Assembly: GCA_029891385.1 (NCBI GenBank)
Contig: CM057233.1
Location: 34,765,540 to 34,829,539, forward strand
Length of the DNA: 64,000 nucleotides
Origin: Erythroxylum novogranatense
Taxonomy: Eukaryota; Streptophyta; Magnoliopsida; Malpighiales; Erythroxylaceae
Direction: 5' to 3'
Of the stretch, positions 34,441-44,438 are shown in pieces (the first letter of the stretch is position 1; every line of letters begins with the position of its first letter). The notes below the pieces were generated by a model. The model was given only the letters and a program-made list of their open reading frames with translations, was not told the origin of the DNA and did no database searches. A program made the position numbers and the translations under genes.

Positions 34441-35040
34441 GGACCCCGCTCCCGGAGCCCAACTTTCGTATTCCTGAAACCTTGCGCTTATTACATTGCA
34501 GTGCTATTTGCTGTTGATCCATAAAAGTGATGAGCGCACACTACCTAAACATCATAATCACACATTGACTTGTTCATGTCAAAAATAGCTCAAAGCCTCA
34601 TGTTCGCATAGAGGCAAGAATCGCCTTAATCGGAGTTATATAACTCAAGATACACTCCAAAAACCTAGAAGAGTTCATTCCCGAAACATGCTCTCTTAAC
34701 CGGCCTCTCACTTACTTTAATGAGAACTTCCTCAATTTAACTCCAAATGATACCAATTTTTTTATCAATAAAGATATATGTCTTCTAAATCCACTGGTTC
34801 AAGCCTCACCTTAATTGGAGGTCGGATGTGGGATTTATGCCCAAAACAATAGACTATGCTCACTTCCAAAATCAAATTGAAACGCTTTTGGCGCGATTAC
34901 CATAACGTTTTATATAGAAGTCTAATTGTGTTCGTTCTTTCACCATTTAAAAGTAGACATCTGGATCTACAACTCTTATCCAGACCACAAAACGAAATTC
35001 GGCCTCTAACTTTGTCCAATTTGCACTTTTTCCCGTAGCT

Positions 35041-35178
35041 GTCTGTTAAACGGACAGCCATGTCCGTTTAACGGACACATTCGGGTGGATGGGTACCAAT
35101 TGCTTCGAAATTGTCCGTTAAACGGACATGGATAGCTTAAGGGGTGTTTTGGCACCCGAGGCTGTCCGTTTAACGGAC
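35041..35178 (-). repeat. Palindrome cluster GTCCGTTTAACGGAC, four units (3' LTR)
   Basis: Units at 35041-35055 (one mismatch), 35062-35076, 35113-35127 and 35164-35178. Each is a near-perfect inverted repeat with seven-base arms around one central base. The other LTR has six units. Confidence 0.9.
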
Positions 35179-37571
35179 ACGCCTTTCTTCAAAACTTCAA
35201 ACCCTCTTGCCTTCAAACCACTTGACACTAGCATCTTTCAAAACTCATAACTTCTTATTCCTAGCTCCAATATGTGCATACTATACCTTCATGGAAAGAT
35301 AACAAGATAAACTACAAATCTAATGAAGGATGCTAAAGCTAACTTCCTCACTAATCAAGGCAAAAAGCCACTCAAAGGACACTGCTCATTAAAGACCAAT
35401 GTAACAGTACATGAACAGTAACTGAATGTGTTCTTCACCTCATAATTTTTTTAACCCTAAGTCCAAATGAAATAAATGATACACCATTTTAAAGATCTAA
35501 TCTTAAGCTACAATCTTCAAGAAGATCTCTTAATCTAATTCAAGCATTAAGAGGGTCTAAAACTGAAGCGGAGTTCTGTCAAATTTTAGGAAAATTTGAC
35601 AGCACTTCCCTTGAAAATGCAACTAACCAATTTTCAATTCTAATACTTCCACCTGCATAAAACTCAACATGCAACCTCATATAGCATAACTTAATCCCAA
35701 GAGTAACTCCAAACTCCATTCAAGGCAACAACCGCACTCTTAATCATCTAAACTTTCTCAAATCATATCCAAGCTATACAATGATGCAATGGTTTTAAAA
35801 CATACATGAATTGCTCAAAATACATTAGAACTGAATATTCTTGCTTCCATATGAAAAATATGAGTTATTACAAAGCTTTAGAGGGCATTTTAAGCCACTA
35901 CATCAAATCCAAAACATAAACTTGCAAAAACATCATTTGCCCAAAATGCATCTAAAGCATTGATTTACAAAAGTTAGCTTGAAAATACAAAATCAAAACA
36001 CTAAGATCTTGGGTATGCCTTGAGCTCATTCTTGAGATCCGATCTTCACCGAGATGGGGACGGGAAGGTGGGGTGAGCTTTAGTCGTGGGTAACACGTTT
36101 ATATTTAGGCTAATAAGCTACATTGTTTCATTAATCATACTTTTAGCACTTTTGTATAGCAATCATACAATCATGCATTTCATGAAATTTATCAATCTCA
36201 AAACACAATGTTCATGATCCATGTAATTCTCATTCTTGCAAACATATGCTAACACGTAAACACATAGTTGATGGTTCGAAAAGTCCACGGGTTACTGATG
36301 AGCTACACAAGTGTAGTCATATGCTGAGGAGTCCAAAAAGGAACATCCTATGCCACAATCGGGCGGCAGGCGAAGGCTATCTTGGTCAGCGTCTGCGTGA
36401 CTTTCTTTGGTGGACTTAACTAACCCACATAACACTGAATTTCATGCATAAAAACTGGACTTGTCTTGTCCACTGACTGATTTTCTGAAAATGGATTTTC
36501 ATGCATCCATAAAGCTGATTCTTGAAAATGACATATTTCATGCTTAGCTCACATTTCATGACCTTATTCATGCTCATTCAATTCATGGAAATTTCAAGCA
36601 ATAACAAGCAATGTCATACACTGTTAAAATGCTCACTTAATGGCAATCATACACCATCTTACGTACATGATCAAGGCACAATCAATGCTTATCTCAAATA
36701 GTTACAAATCATTAAATTCATTAGTTAAAGTAGCATTTAATACTTACTAACATAAAGATAAAAGTGAAACCCACCTTATAACTTGCTAAAATCCTTGCTA
36801 AATGGAGCTCCTCCTCTTGCTCCTCTCTTTCTTCTTATCCTTCTTCATCCATGACAAGAAAATAACCTCATATCACTTAGGGTTTCAAAAATTGAAAACC
36901 TAATGAACCTAAATCATGATATGAACTTTAGAATCACTAAACCCATCTTCTTTCTAAGCTATCTACACCAAAACCCAACCAAAAACTAGCACTTGAAATT
37001 ATAACTTACCTTGGTTCTTGACTCAACCAAAGAATTTCTTAGCTCAAAATGTAGCTTAGCTCTTCCTCCACACTTTTCCTTCTTGAACTTTCTTCAAACT
37101 CTTGCTTAAACTCTTGGAAAATCAAACCCTAACCAAGCTTTCCTTCTTTCTCCACCTTCCACGACACTTCCTCTCTCCCTTTCTCTAATTTTCAAAAATC
37201 TCCTTCTTTTCCCTACTAACTCACTTAATTCCTCTCTTTTATACTTCTTTCATTTAACTTAAGCCCAAGCCCACTTCTTCACTTAATTCCTTCTTCTTCT
37301 TATACTTCCCTACTACAACTTGCTTAGGCCCATACAAGCCCATTGCACTTAATCTTAACCTAACTAACCAACTAACATATTAAATGTTATTAACTCTTAC
37401 TTATCTTATTACTTAATGTTATCTAACTTAATCAATTAATGCTACTTACTCATTTAATGTCATATGCTATTTAATGCTATCATATTTAATTACTATCATC
37501 TCAAATAATGCTAACTCAATTACTTAATTAGTCTAATCATGCTTAATTAAAAAAAATTTTTGGGGCTAACA

Positions 37572-37582
37572 TTTCTCCCCCC
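37572..37582 (-). other. Polypurine tract of element C
   Basis: On the minus strand AAGGGGGGAGAAA abuts the 3' LTR start, primes plus-strand synthesis, and follows directly after the last codons of the polyprotein. Confidence 0.85.
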
Positions 37583-37720
37583 TTAAGAAATTTCGTCCTC
37601 AAAATTCTTACCTGATTCATTGAAGAGGTGTGGATACTTCTCCTTCATTGCATCCAAAGGTTCCCACGTCGCCTCTTCAACTGCATGATTCCTCCAAAGG
37701 ACTTTAACTATTGAGCTGTC
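37583..37720 (-). pseudogene. Chromodomain at the C-terminus of integrase (element C)
   Basis: One minus-strand frame reads SIVKVLWRNHAVEEATWEP, then DAMKEKYPHLFNESG, NFEDEIS and a stop at 37583-37585. This is the short Trp-rich chromodomain core (VLWRNH, EATWE) at the end of chromovirus integrases, which binds methylated histone H3 and steers insertion into heterochromatin. It is in a different frame from the integrase C-terminal ORF upstream (37787-38311), which stops early. One frame change separates them, possibly a sequencing artefact. Confidence 0.8.
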
Positions 37721-37786
37721 TTGTTAGGAGAACTTTCTCCTTGCTATCCGAATTGCCATGGCATCTCCTCATAGCTCGATCATCAC

Positions 37787-38311
37787 TCATTTGAACCTCG
37801 AGGTGCGGATAATGTGAGAAGGATCTGATCTGTACCTTCTCAACATGGAAACATGAAAAACATCATGGATCTGAGAAAACTCTGGAGGCAATGCCAATCT
37901 GTAAGCTAACGGCCCGTTCCTCTCTAGAATCTCATACGGACCTACATAACGAGGACTTAACTTGCCTTTCCTGCCAAACCTCATGACCCCTTTCCATGGA
38001 GAGGTCTTAAGGAATACTTTGTCACCTACTGCAAACTCCATTTCCTTTCTGTGAGCATCTGCATAACTTTTCATTATGTCCTGCGCTGCCTTAAGCCGCT
38101 GCTTGATCAAACTAACCTTGTTCATTGTCATCTGAACCAATTCTGGTCCTACCAGTTTCCTTTCACCTTCTTCATCCCAACATATTGGAGTCCTGCATCT
38201 TCTGCCATACAGCGCTTCATAAGGAGCCATCTGAATGCTCGAATGGTACGAATTGTTATAGGCAAATTCGACCAACGGAAAATGTTCATCCCATGCTCCT
38301 TTGAAGTCCAT
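37787..38311 (-). pseudogene. Integrase C-terminal region (element C)
   Basis: 174 codons open from [20 protein letters not shown] through YEALYGRRCRTPICWDE, VGDKVFLKTSPWKGVMRFG and KLSPRYVGPYEILE to GPLAYRLALPPEF and HDVFHVSMLRRY. These are the end of the catalytic core and the GPY/F-type C-terminal domain of Ty3 integrase. It overlaps the preceding integrase ORF, which shifts out of frame around 38340-38395. That short region shows losses at CAG and CCC/CCGG sites, so the frameshift may be technical. The stop comes at TSRFK, before the chromodomain. Confidence 0.9.
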
Positions 38312-39071
38312 GACACACGCCCGAGCATTCCTCTAGGTGCGAATGGTCCTCTCGGTGACCATCCGTCGAGGATGAAATCTTGTCTTTGAAACTCAACTTA
38401 GTCCTTAGAGCTTCCTGCAAACTACTCCAGAATCTTGACGTAAATCGAGGATCCCTGTCGGATACTATAGAATCCGAAACTCCATGCAACCTTACTACCT
38501 CATCAATATATTTCCTTACTAACACCTGCAACGAATCTGTCTGCTTAATTGCCAGAAAATGGGCTGACTTGGTTAACTGATCTACAATAACCCATATGGC
38601 ATCATGCTTCCTACTAGTTATGGGTAAACCCATCAGAAAATCCATCGTGATCCTTTGCCACTTCCATTCAGGAATGGACAATGGCCTTAGCATGCCTGAA
38701 GGTGCTTGGTGTTCAGCCTTGACTTGCTGACACACTAGACATCTGCTCACATATTCAGCTACATCCCTCTTCATGCCTTTCCACCAGAAATGCTCCTTCA
38801 AATCTCTGTACATTTTGGTGCTGCCTGGGTGCATGGAATAAGGCGCATTGTGTGCCTCATCCATGATCTCATCCTTAACTGCCTTATCATTCGGAATACA
38901 TAACCTGTTTCCGACTACCATTAGCCCATCATCCCTTACTTGCACTTCTGACTGCTTACCATGTTGAATTTCATCTCTCAGCTTACTTAATTCTGTATCC
39001 TGCTCCTGCAACTCCTTGACCTTCTCCCTAAAGATAGGTCTCACCCTCAGCAAAAACACCATCTGATTCAT
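38286..39071 (-). pseudogene. Integrase zinc-binding domain and core (element C)
   Basis: The 261-codon ORF carries an HHCC zinc-binding domain (His74, His81, Cys111, Cys114) and the catalytic core with Asp144 ([10 protein letters not shown]) and Asp205 (IVSDRDPRF). The third catalytic residue, Glu, is not in this frame: after about residue 228 the translation leaves the family pattern, and the expected TER word appears in another frame near 38360. The product would join element cDNA to target DNA. Upstream, a stop at 39130 separates it from RT/RNase H. Methionine 1 is simply the first in the open stretch; integrase is normally released from a polyprotein. Confidence 0.9.
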
Positions 39072-39129
39072 CCTGCTTTAAACTGATCTTCAACTTGGCC
39101 ATCTGTTCCAACAGAGGCAAGTAAACTGA

Positions 39130-40269
39130 TTACACGTAAGATATGGATGACTTCCTGCTCAAAGCATCTGCCACTACATTCGCCTTGCCTGGATGATACT
39201 CTATCATCAAGTCATAGTCCTTGAGCAACTCCAACCATCGTCTCTGCCTTAAATTCAACTCTTTCTGACTCATAATGTACTTAAGACTTTTGTTGTCCGT
39301 GAAGATCCTAGTCTGAACCCCATATAGGTAGTGTCTCCAAATCTTTAGGGCAAAAATTACCGCTGCTAACTCCAAGTCATGAGTCGGATAATTTAACTCA
39401 TACTGCTTCAACTGCCATGAAGCATAGGCTATTACCCTGTCATCCTGCATCAGCACACATCCTAAACCCTTCCTCGAAGCATCACTGTACACCGTATACC
39501 CTTGGTCTCCATTGGGCAAAACCAATACTGGAGCACTTGTCAATCTGTTCTTGAGCTCCTCAAAGCTCTTCTGACATTCCTCACTCCATGTGAACTGTTG
39601 ATTCTTTCTTAACAGCTTAGTCATAGGGGTAGCTATCATTGAGAATCCTTCCACGAATCTCCTATAATAACCTGCCAGGCCTAGAAAACTCCTTACCTCC
39701 TTCACTGTCTTGGGCTCTTGCCAATTCACTACTGCTTCTACTTTCCTCGGATCAACATGGATCCCTTTACTGGAAATCACATGTCCAAGGAAAACTACTT
39801 CATGCAGCCAAAATTCACACTTGCTGAATTTGGCATACAGCTCCTGCTCTCTCAGTCTCTGCAATACTATCCTGAGATGCTGTTCATGCTCTCCTTCATC
39901 CTTGGAATAGACTAGAATGTCATCAATGAAAATAATGACAAACTGATCTAAGAATTCATTAAACACCCTATTCATCAGATCCATGAAGGCAGCTGGAGCA
40001 TTGGTCAATCCGAAGGGCATGACCCTGAATTCATAGTGCCCGTAATGGGTCCTGAAAGTTGTCTTGTTTACATCAGACTCCCTAATTCGGAGTTGATGGT
40101 AACCTGATCTTAGGTCAATCTTCGAAAAGACCCTTGCTCCCTGCAGCTGATCAAATAAATCATCTATCCGTGGCAACGGATACTTGATTCGAATCGTCAT
40201 CTTGTTAAGCTTCACGTAGTCTATACATCCTCCTTCAAACTTGCGGCACTTGTCCACTTCATTGGCCAC
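39130..40269 (-). CDS. Gag fragment fused to reverse transcriptase/RNase H (element C)
   Basis: An open frame of 379 codons. Residues 1-14 ([14 protein letters not shown]) match the part of Gag just before its zinc knuckle; from residue 15 ([11 protein letters not shown]) it is RT. The first catalytic Asp is D52 ([14 protein letters not shown]), the FIDD motif is at 114-117, and the thumb contains [11 protein letters not shown] (194-204). RNase H has D263 (YSDAS), E300, D325 and D368 (VADALSR). The rest of Gag, the protease and the RT N-terminus are missing, so the fusion results from an internal deletion. Methionine 1 is not a natural start; the frame continues upstream into gag. RT lacking its N-terminal fingers is unlikely to be active. 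Confidence 0.9.
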   Translation of the reverse strand: MANEVDKCRKFEGGCIDYVKLNKMTIRIKYPLPRIDDLFDQLQGARVFSKIDLRSGYHQLRIRESDVNKTTFRTHYGHYEFRVMPFGLTNAPAAFMDLMNRVFNEFLDQFVIIFIDDILVYSKDEGEHEQHLRIVLQRLREQELYAKFSKCEFWLHEVVFLGHVISSKGIHVDPRKVEAVVNWQEPKTVKEVRSFLGLAGYYRRFVEGFSMIATPMTKLLRKNQQFTWSEECQKSFEELKNRLTSAPVLVLPNGDQGYTVYSDASRKGLGCVLMQDDRVIAYASWQLKQYELNYPTHDLELAAVIFALKIWRHYLYGVQTRIFTDNKSLKYIMSQKELNLRQRRWLELLKDYDLMIEYHPGKANVVADALSRKSSISYV

Positions 40270-40900
40270 AATGTTGGTGCATACACTGGAAAGTTGAGTG
40301 AACTTGATTCATACTCACTTTGTCGCCGATCCTTTTGGGTAAGGTTCAAAATTCCTGGCCTTCTCTTGGACATAGACCATCGAGAAGTACTTCCTCCTGA
40401 AGGCTTCTAGAAATTCCCTCCATGTCAGCTCTGGAGGTACTGCCTGACTGCGAGGCACTGATTCCCACCAATGCAGTGCATCCCCCTGTAGTAGACTAAC
40501 TGCATAATCTAGCTTCTCTTCATCTGAGCACTTCATCTGTTTCAGGACCCTCTCGGTCCTCTGCAACCATGCTTCTGCCTCTTCGAGATTTGTAGTCCCG
40601 CTGAAATCAACAGCCCCATACTTAGGAGCTTGTCATCTTGCCCACTCCGATCTCTTGGAGTTGGCTTTGAGCCCGCCTTCCCGGCCCATAGCATATCGAA
40701 AGCGAAGGCTGAAAAGAATTGTGGGTCTCTTGGATTTGGCATAGGAGGAGGTGGAGAGGCACCTCATCTGCACACTTGGTGCCTCGAATCTGTAATGAGG
40801 ATGGTCCACGCATCACAGGGAATGTGAGATTCATCCGTACTTCCCATTGAGAGCTGACCGAGCTTGAGCTCCTCGTGTTCTTTTCGAGTGACATATTACT
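40270..40900 (-). pseudogene. gag of element C, frame-broken
   Basis: Gag is readable in pieces. An N-terminal Ser-rich part begins near 40894, a segment with NPRDPQFFSAFAFDML lies around 40700-40742, and TTNLEEAEAWLQRTERVLKQ runs into the 40315-40566 stretch (DYAVSLLQGDALHWWESVPR, LTWREFLEAFRRKYF). The frame changes at least three times, then at 40270-40314 resumes as [16 protein letters not shown], which leads into the fused RT. A zinc knuckle is absent because of the deletion. The WLQRTERVL and LQG..WW words are typical of Tekay/Del-type Gag. Confidence 0.8.
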
Positions 40901-41105
40901 CCTTTAAATGAAAACCATTTCAAATCTTTAGCTCATGCTTTGTGAAACCAATTCAAATCATGTAAAACAATTCAAAACTAATGATGCATGTCTGTATTTA
41001 AAACAATGCATAGGGTTCATGTAACATGATGCATCTTGACTCTACCTCGAGGCTACCCACTAGGGTTCTAGAAATCATAAACCTAGAGCTACTCGATACA
41101 ACAAT
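40901..41105 (-). other. Leader and primer-binding site of element C
   Basis: About 200 bp lie between gag and the 5' LTR edge. Next to the LTR the minus strand reads TTGTTGTATCGAGTAGC, a decayed or mis-called form of the initiator Met-tRNA PBS (TGGTATCAGAG). It lies 64 bp from the first PBS-like copy inside the LTR. Confidence 0.7.
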
Positions 41106-41814
41106 TGTTGGATCCCATCTCCCAAAGCTGCGTATACTTACCTTTGTCACACTTGCTCGATACCACGGTTGTTGGATCCGGGACCCAACTGCTTATAACT
41201 TAATACTCTTATTCTAGCTCGATACTACAAGATGTCGGACCCATTGCGGAGCCCAACTTACGTATTCACGAAACCTTGCGCTTATTACATTCCGGTGCTA
41301 TTTCTTTGTTGTTCCATAAAAGTGATGAGCGCACACTACCTAAACATCATAATCACATATTGACTTGTTCATGTCAAAAATATCTCAAAGCCTCACGTTC
41401 GCATAGAGGCAAGAATCGCCTTAATCAGAGTTATATAACTCAAGATACACTCCAAAAACCTAGAAGAGTTCATACCCAAAACATGCTCTCTTAACCGGCC
41501 TCTCACTTCCTTTAATGAGAACTTCCTCAATTTAACTCCAAATGATACCAATTTTTGTATCAAGCAAGATATATGTCTTGTAAATCCACTGGTTTAAGCC
41601 TCACCTTAATTGGAGGTCGGATGAGGGATTTATGCCCAAAACAATAGACTATGCTCACTTCCAAAATCAAATTGAAACTCTTTTGGCGCGATTACCATAA
41701 CGTTTTATATAGAAGTCGGATTGAAAGTATACATCTAGTTCTACAACTCTTATGAAGACCATAAAACGAAATTTGGCCTCTAAATTTGTCCAATTTGCAC
41801 TTTTTCCCGTAGCT

Positions 41815-41994
41815 GTCCGTTAAATGGACAGCCATGTCCGTTTAACGGACACATTCGGGTGGATGGGTACCAATTGCTTCGAAATTGTCCGTTAAACGGA
41901 CATGCATGTCCATCTAACGGACATGGGTAGGTTAAGGGGTGTTTTGACACCCGAGGCTGTTCGTTTAACGGACATTCATGTCCGTTTAACGGAC
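41815..41994 (-). repeat. Palindrome cluster GTCCGTTTAACGGAC, six units (5' LTR)
   Basis: Units start at 41815, 41836, 41887, 41908, 41959 and 41980, some with one to three mismatches. They form three pairs 21 bp apart within the pair and 51 bp between pairs. The paired LTR has lost one partner from two of the three pairs. Confidence 0.9.
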
Positions 41995-42896
41995 ACGCCT
42001 TTCTTCAAAACTTCAAACCCTCTTGCCTTCAAACCACTTGACACCAGCATCTTTCAAAACTCATAACTTCTTATTCCTAGCTCCAATATGTGCATACTAT
42101 ACCTTTATGGAAAGATAACAAGATAAAATAAAAATCTCATGAAGGATGCTAAAGCTAACTTCCTTATTAATCAAGGCAAAAAGCTACTCAAAGGACACTG
42201 CTCATTAAAGACCAATGTAACAGTACATGAACAGTAACTGAATGTGTTCTTCACCTCATAACTTTTTTAACCCTAAGTCCAAATGAAATAAATGATACAC
42301 CATTTTAAAGATCTAATCTTAAGCTACAATCTTCAAGAAGATCTCTCAATCTAATTCAAGCCTTAAGAGGGTCTAAAAGCTGAAGCGGAGTTACATCAAA
42401 TTTTAGGAAAATTTGACAGCACTTCCCTTGAAAATGCAACTAACCAATTTTCAATTCTAATACTTCCACCTGCATAAAACTCAACATGCAACCTCATATA
42501 GCATAACTTAATCCCAAGAGTAACTCCAAACTCCATTCAAGGCAACAACCGCACTCTTAATCATCTAAACTTTCTCAAATCATATCCAAGCTATACAATG
42601 ATGCAATGGTTTTAAAACATACATGAATTGCTCAAAATACATTAGAACTGAATATTCTTGCTTCCATATGAAAAATATGAGTTATTACAAAGCTTTAGAG
42701 GGCATTTTAAGCCACTACATCAAATCCAAAACATAAACTTGCAAAAACATCATTTGCCCAAAATGCATCTAAAGCATTGATTTACAAAAGTTAGCTTGAA
42801 AATACAAAATCAAAACACTAAGATCTTGGAGTATGCCTTGAGCTCATTCTTCGAGATCCCGATCTTCACCTGGAGATGGGACGGGAAGGTGGGGGT

Positions 42897-42908
42897 GAGC
42901 TTTCGCTC
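42897..42908 (-). repeat. Conserved LTR hairpin, GAGC/GCTC with GAAA loop
   Basis: The minus strand reads CACGAGCGAAAGCTCACCC. It is a four-base-pair stem closing a GAAA tetraloop, at the position equivalent to GAGCTATAAGCTC in the D and G LTRs. Confidence 0.65.
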
Positions 42909-44398
42909 GTGGGTAACACGTTTATATTTAGGCTAATAAGCTACATTGTTTCATTAATCATACTTTTAGCACTTTTGTATAGCAATCATACAATCATGCA
43001 TTTCATGAAATTTATCAATCTCAAAACACAATGTTCATGATCCATGTAATTCTCATTCTTGCAAACATATGCTAACACGTAAATACATAGCTGATGGTTC
43101 GAAAAGTCCACGGGTTCTTGATGAGCTACACAATTTGTAGTCATATGTCGAGGAGTCAAAAGGAACATCCTATGCCACAATCGGGCAGTCGGGCGAAGGA
43201 TATACTGGTCAACGTGCACGTGACTTTGCTGGTGGACTTAACTAACCCACATAACACTGAATTTCATGCATAAAAATTGGACTTGTCTTATCCACTGACT
43301 GATTTTCTGAAAATGGATTTTCATGCATCCATAAAGCTGATTCTTGAAAATGATATATTTCATGCTTAGCTCACATTTCATGACCTCATTCATGCTCATT
43401 CAATTCATGGAAATTTCAAGCAATAACAAGCAATGTCATACACTGTTAAAATGCTCACTTAATGGCAATCATACACCATCTTACGTACATGATCAAGGCA
43501 CAATCAATGCTTATCTCAAATAGTTACAAATCATTAAATTCATTAGTTAAAGTAGCATTTAATACTTACTAACATAAAGATAAAAGTGAAACCCACCTTA
43601 TAACTTGCTAAAATCCTTGCTAAATGGAGCTCCTCCTCTTGCTCTTCTCTTTCTTCTTGTCCTTCTTCATCCATGACAAGAAAATAACCTCATATCACTT
43701 AGGGTTTCAAAAATTGAAAACCTAATGAACCTAAATCATGATATGAACTTTAGAATCACTAAACCCATCTTCTTTCTAAGCTATCTACACCAAAACCCAA
43801 CCAAAAACTAACACTTGAAATTATAACTTACCTTGGTTCTTGACTCAACCAAAGAATTTCTTGGCTCAAAATGTAGCTTAGCTCTTCCTCCACACTTTTC
43901 CTTCTTGAACTTTCTTCAAACTCTTGCTTAAACTCTTGGAAAATCAAACCCTAACCAAGCTTTCCTTCTTTCTCCACCTTCCACGACACTTCCTCTCTCC
44001 CTTTCTCTAATTTTCGAAAATCTCCTTCTTTTCCCTACTAACTCACCTAATTCCTCTCTTTTATACTTCTTTCATTTAACTTAAGCCCAAGCCCACTTCT
44101 TCACTTAATTCCTTCTTCTTCTTATACTTCCCTACTACAACTTGCTTAGGCCCATACAAGCCCATTGCACTTAATCTTAACCTAACTAACCAACTAACAT
44201 ATTAAATGTTATTAACTCTTACCTAACTTATTACTTAATGTTATCTAACTTAATCAATTAATGTTACTTACTCATTTAATGTCATATGCTATTTAATGCT
44301 ATCATATTTAATTACTATCATCTCAAATAATGCTAACTCAATTACTTAATTAGTCTAATCATGCTTAATTTAAAAAAAAATTTGGGGCTAACATTTTC

Positions 44399-44438
44399 TC
44401 TCATTCTCTCACTAAAACCAGTCCTCACTCACTCTCAA
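44399..44438 (-). mobile_element. Inverted B-family LTR segment, right piece
   Basis: Continues 33973-34308 after element C and matches 31165-31204 of the B solo LTR. It ends CACTCTCAA, where the E element LTR begins; CTCAA (44434-44438) is its candidate target duplication. Confidence 0.8.

Larger units (their letters stand above)
34309..37571 (-). mobile_element. 3' LTR of element C
   Basis: 3263 bp; in element orientation it starts TGTTAGCCCC and ends GGGATCCAACA. It holds four GTCCGTTTAACGGAC palindromes (35041-35178), the shared CACGTG-type block (36345-36410) and 180-196-bp spaced modules (for example CTACAA at 35312 and 35508). Its outer end has three LTR-terminus/PBS-like units starting at 34309, 34373 and 34437. 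The GAGC hairpin at 36076 is slightly damaged compared with 42897. No genes. Confidence 0.9.
34309..44393 (-). mobile_element. Complete Ty3 chromovirus element C, TSD TTTTC
   Basis: The element spans 10,085 bp from TGTTGGATCCC to GGGGCTAACA, with TTTTC at 34304-34308 and 44394-44398. LTRs are 34309-37571 (3' LTR) and 41106-44393 (5' LTR). On the minus strand the order is PBS, gag, RT/RNase H, integrase, chromodomain, polypurine tract, which is Ty3 order. The protease and the N-terminus of RT are deleted and gag is broken, so it is not autonomous. The long, similar LTRs indicate a fairly recent insertion. It sits in the inverted B LTR segment. Confidence 0.95.
41106..44393 (-). mobile_element. 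5' LTR of element C
   Basis: 3288 bp and closely similar to 34309-37571. It keeps the intact hairpin GAGCTTTCGCTC (42897-42908), which on the minus strand is GAGC-GAAA-GCTC with a GNRA-type loop. It carries six GTCCGTTTAACGGAC palindromes rather than four, and the shared block at 43165-43225. Transcription of the element would start here on the minus strand. Confidence 0.9.

Noticed and set aside
35041..35178. CRISPR-like regularly spaced palindromic repeats
   Set aside because: The unit is 15 bp, spacers are irregular and partly repeated, and the cluster lies within a plant LTR duplicated in its partner LTR.
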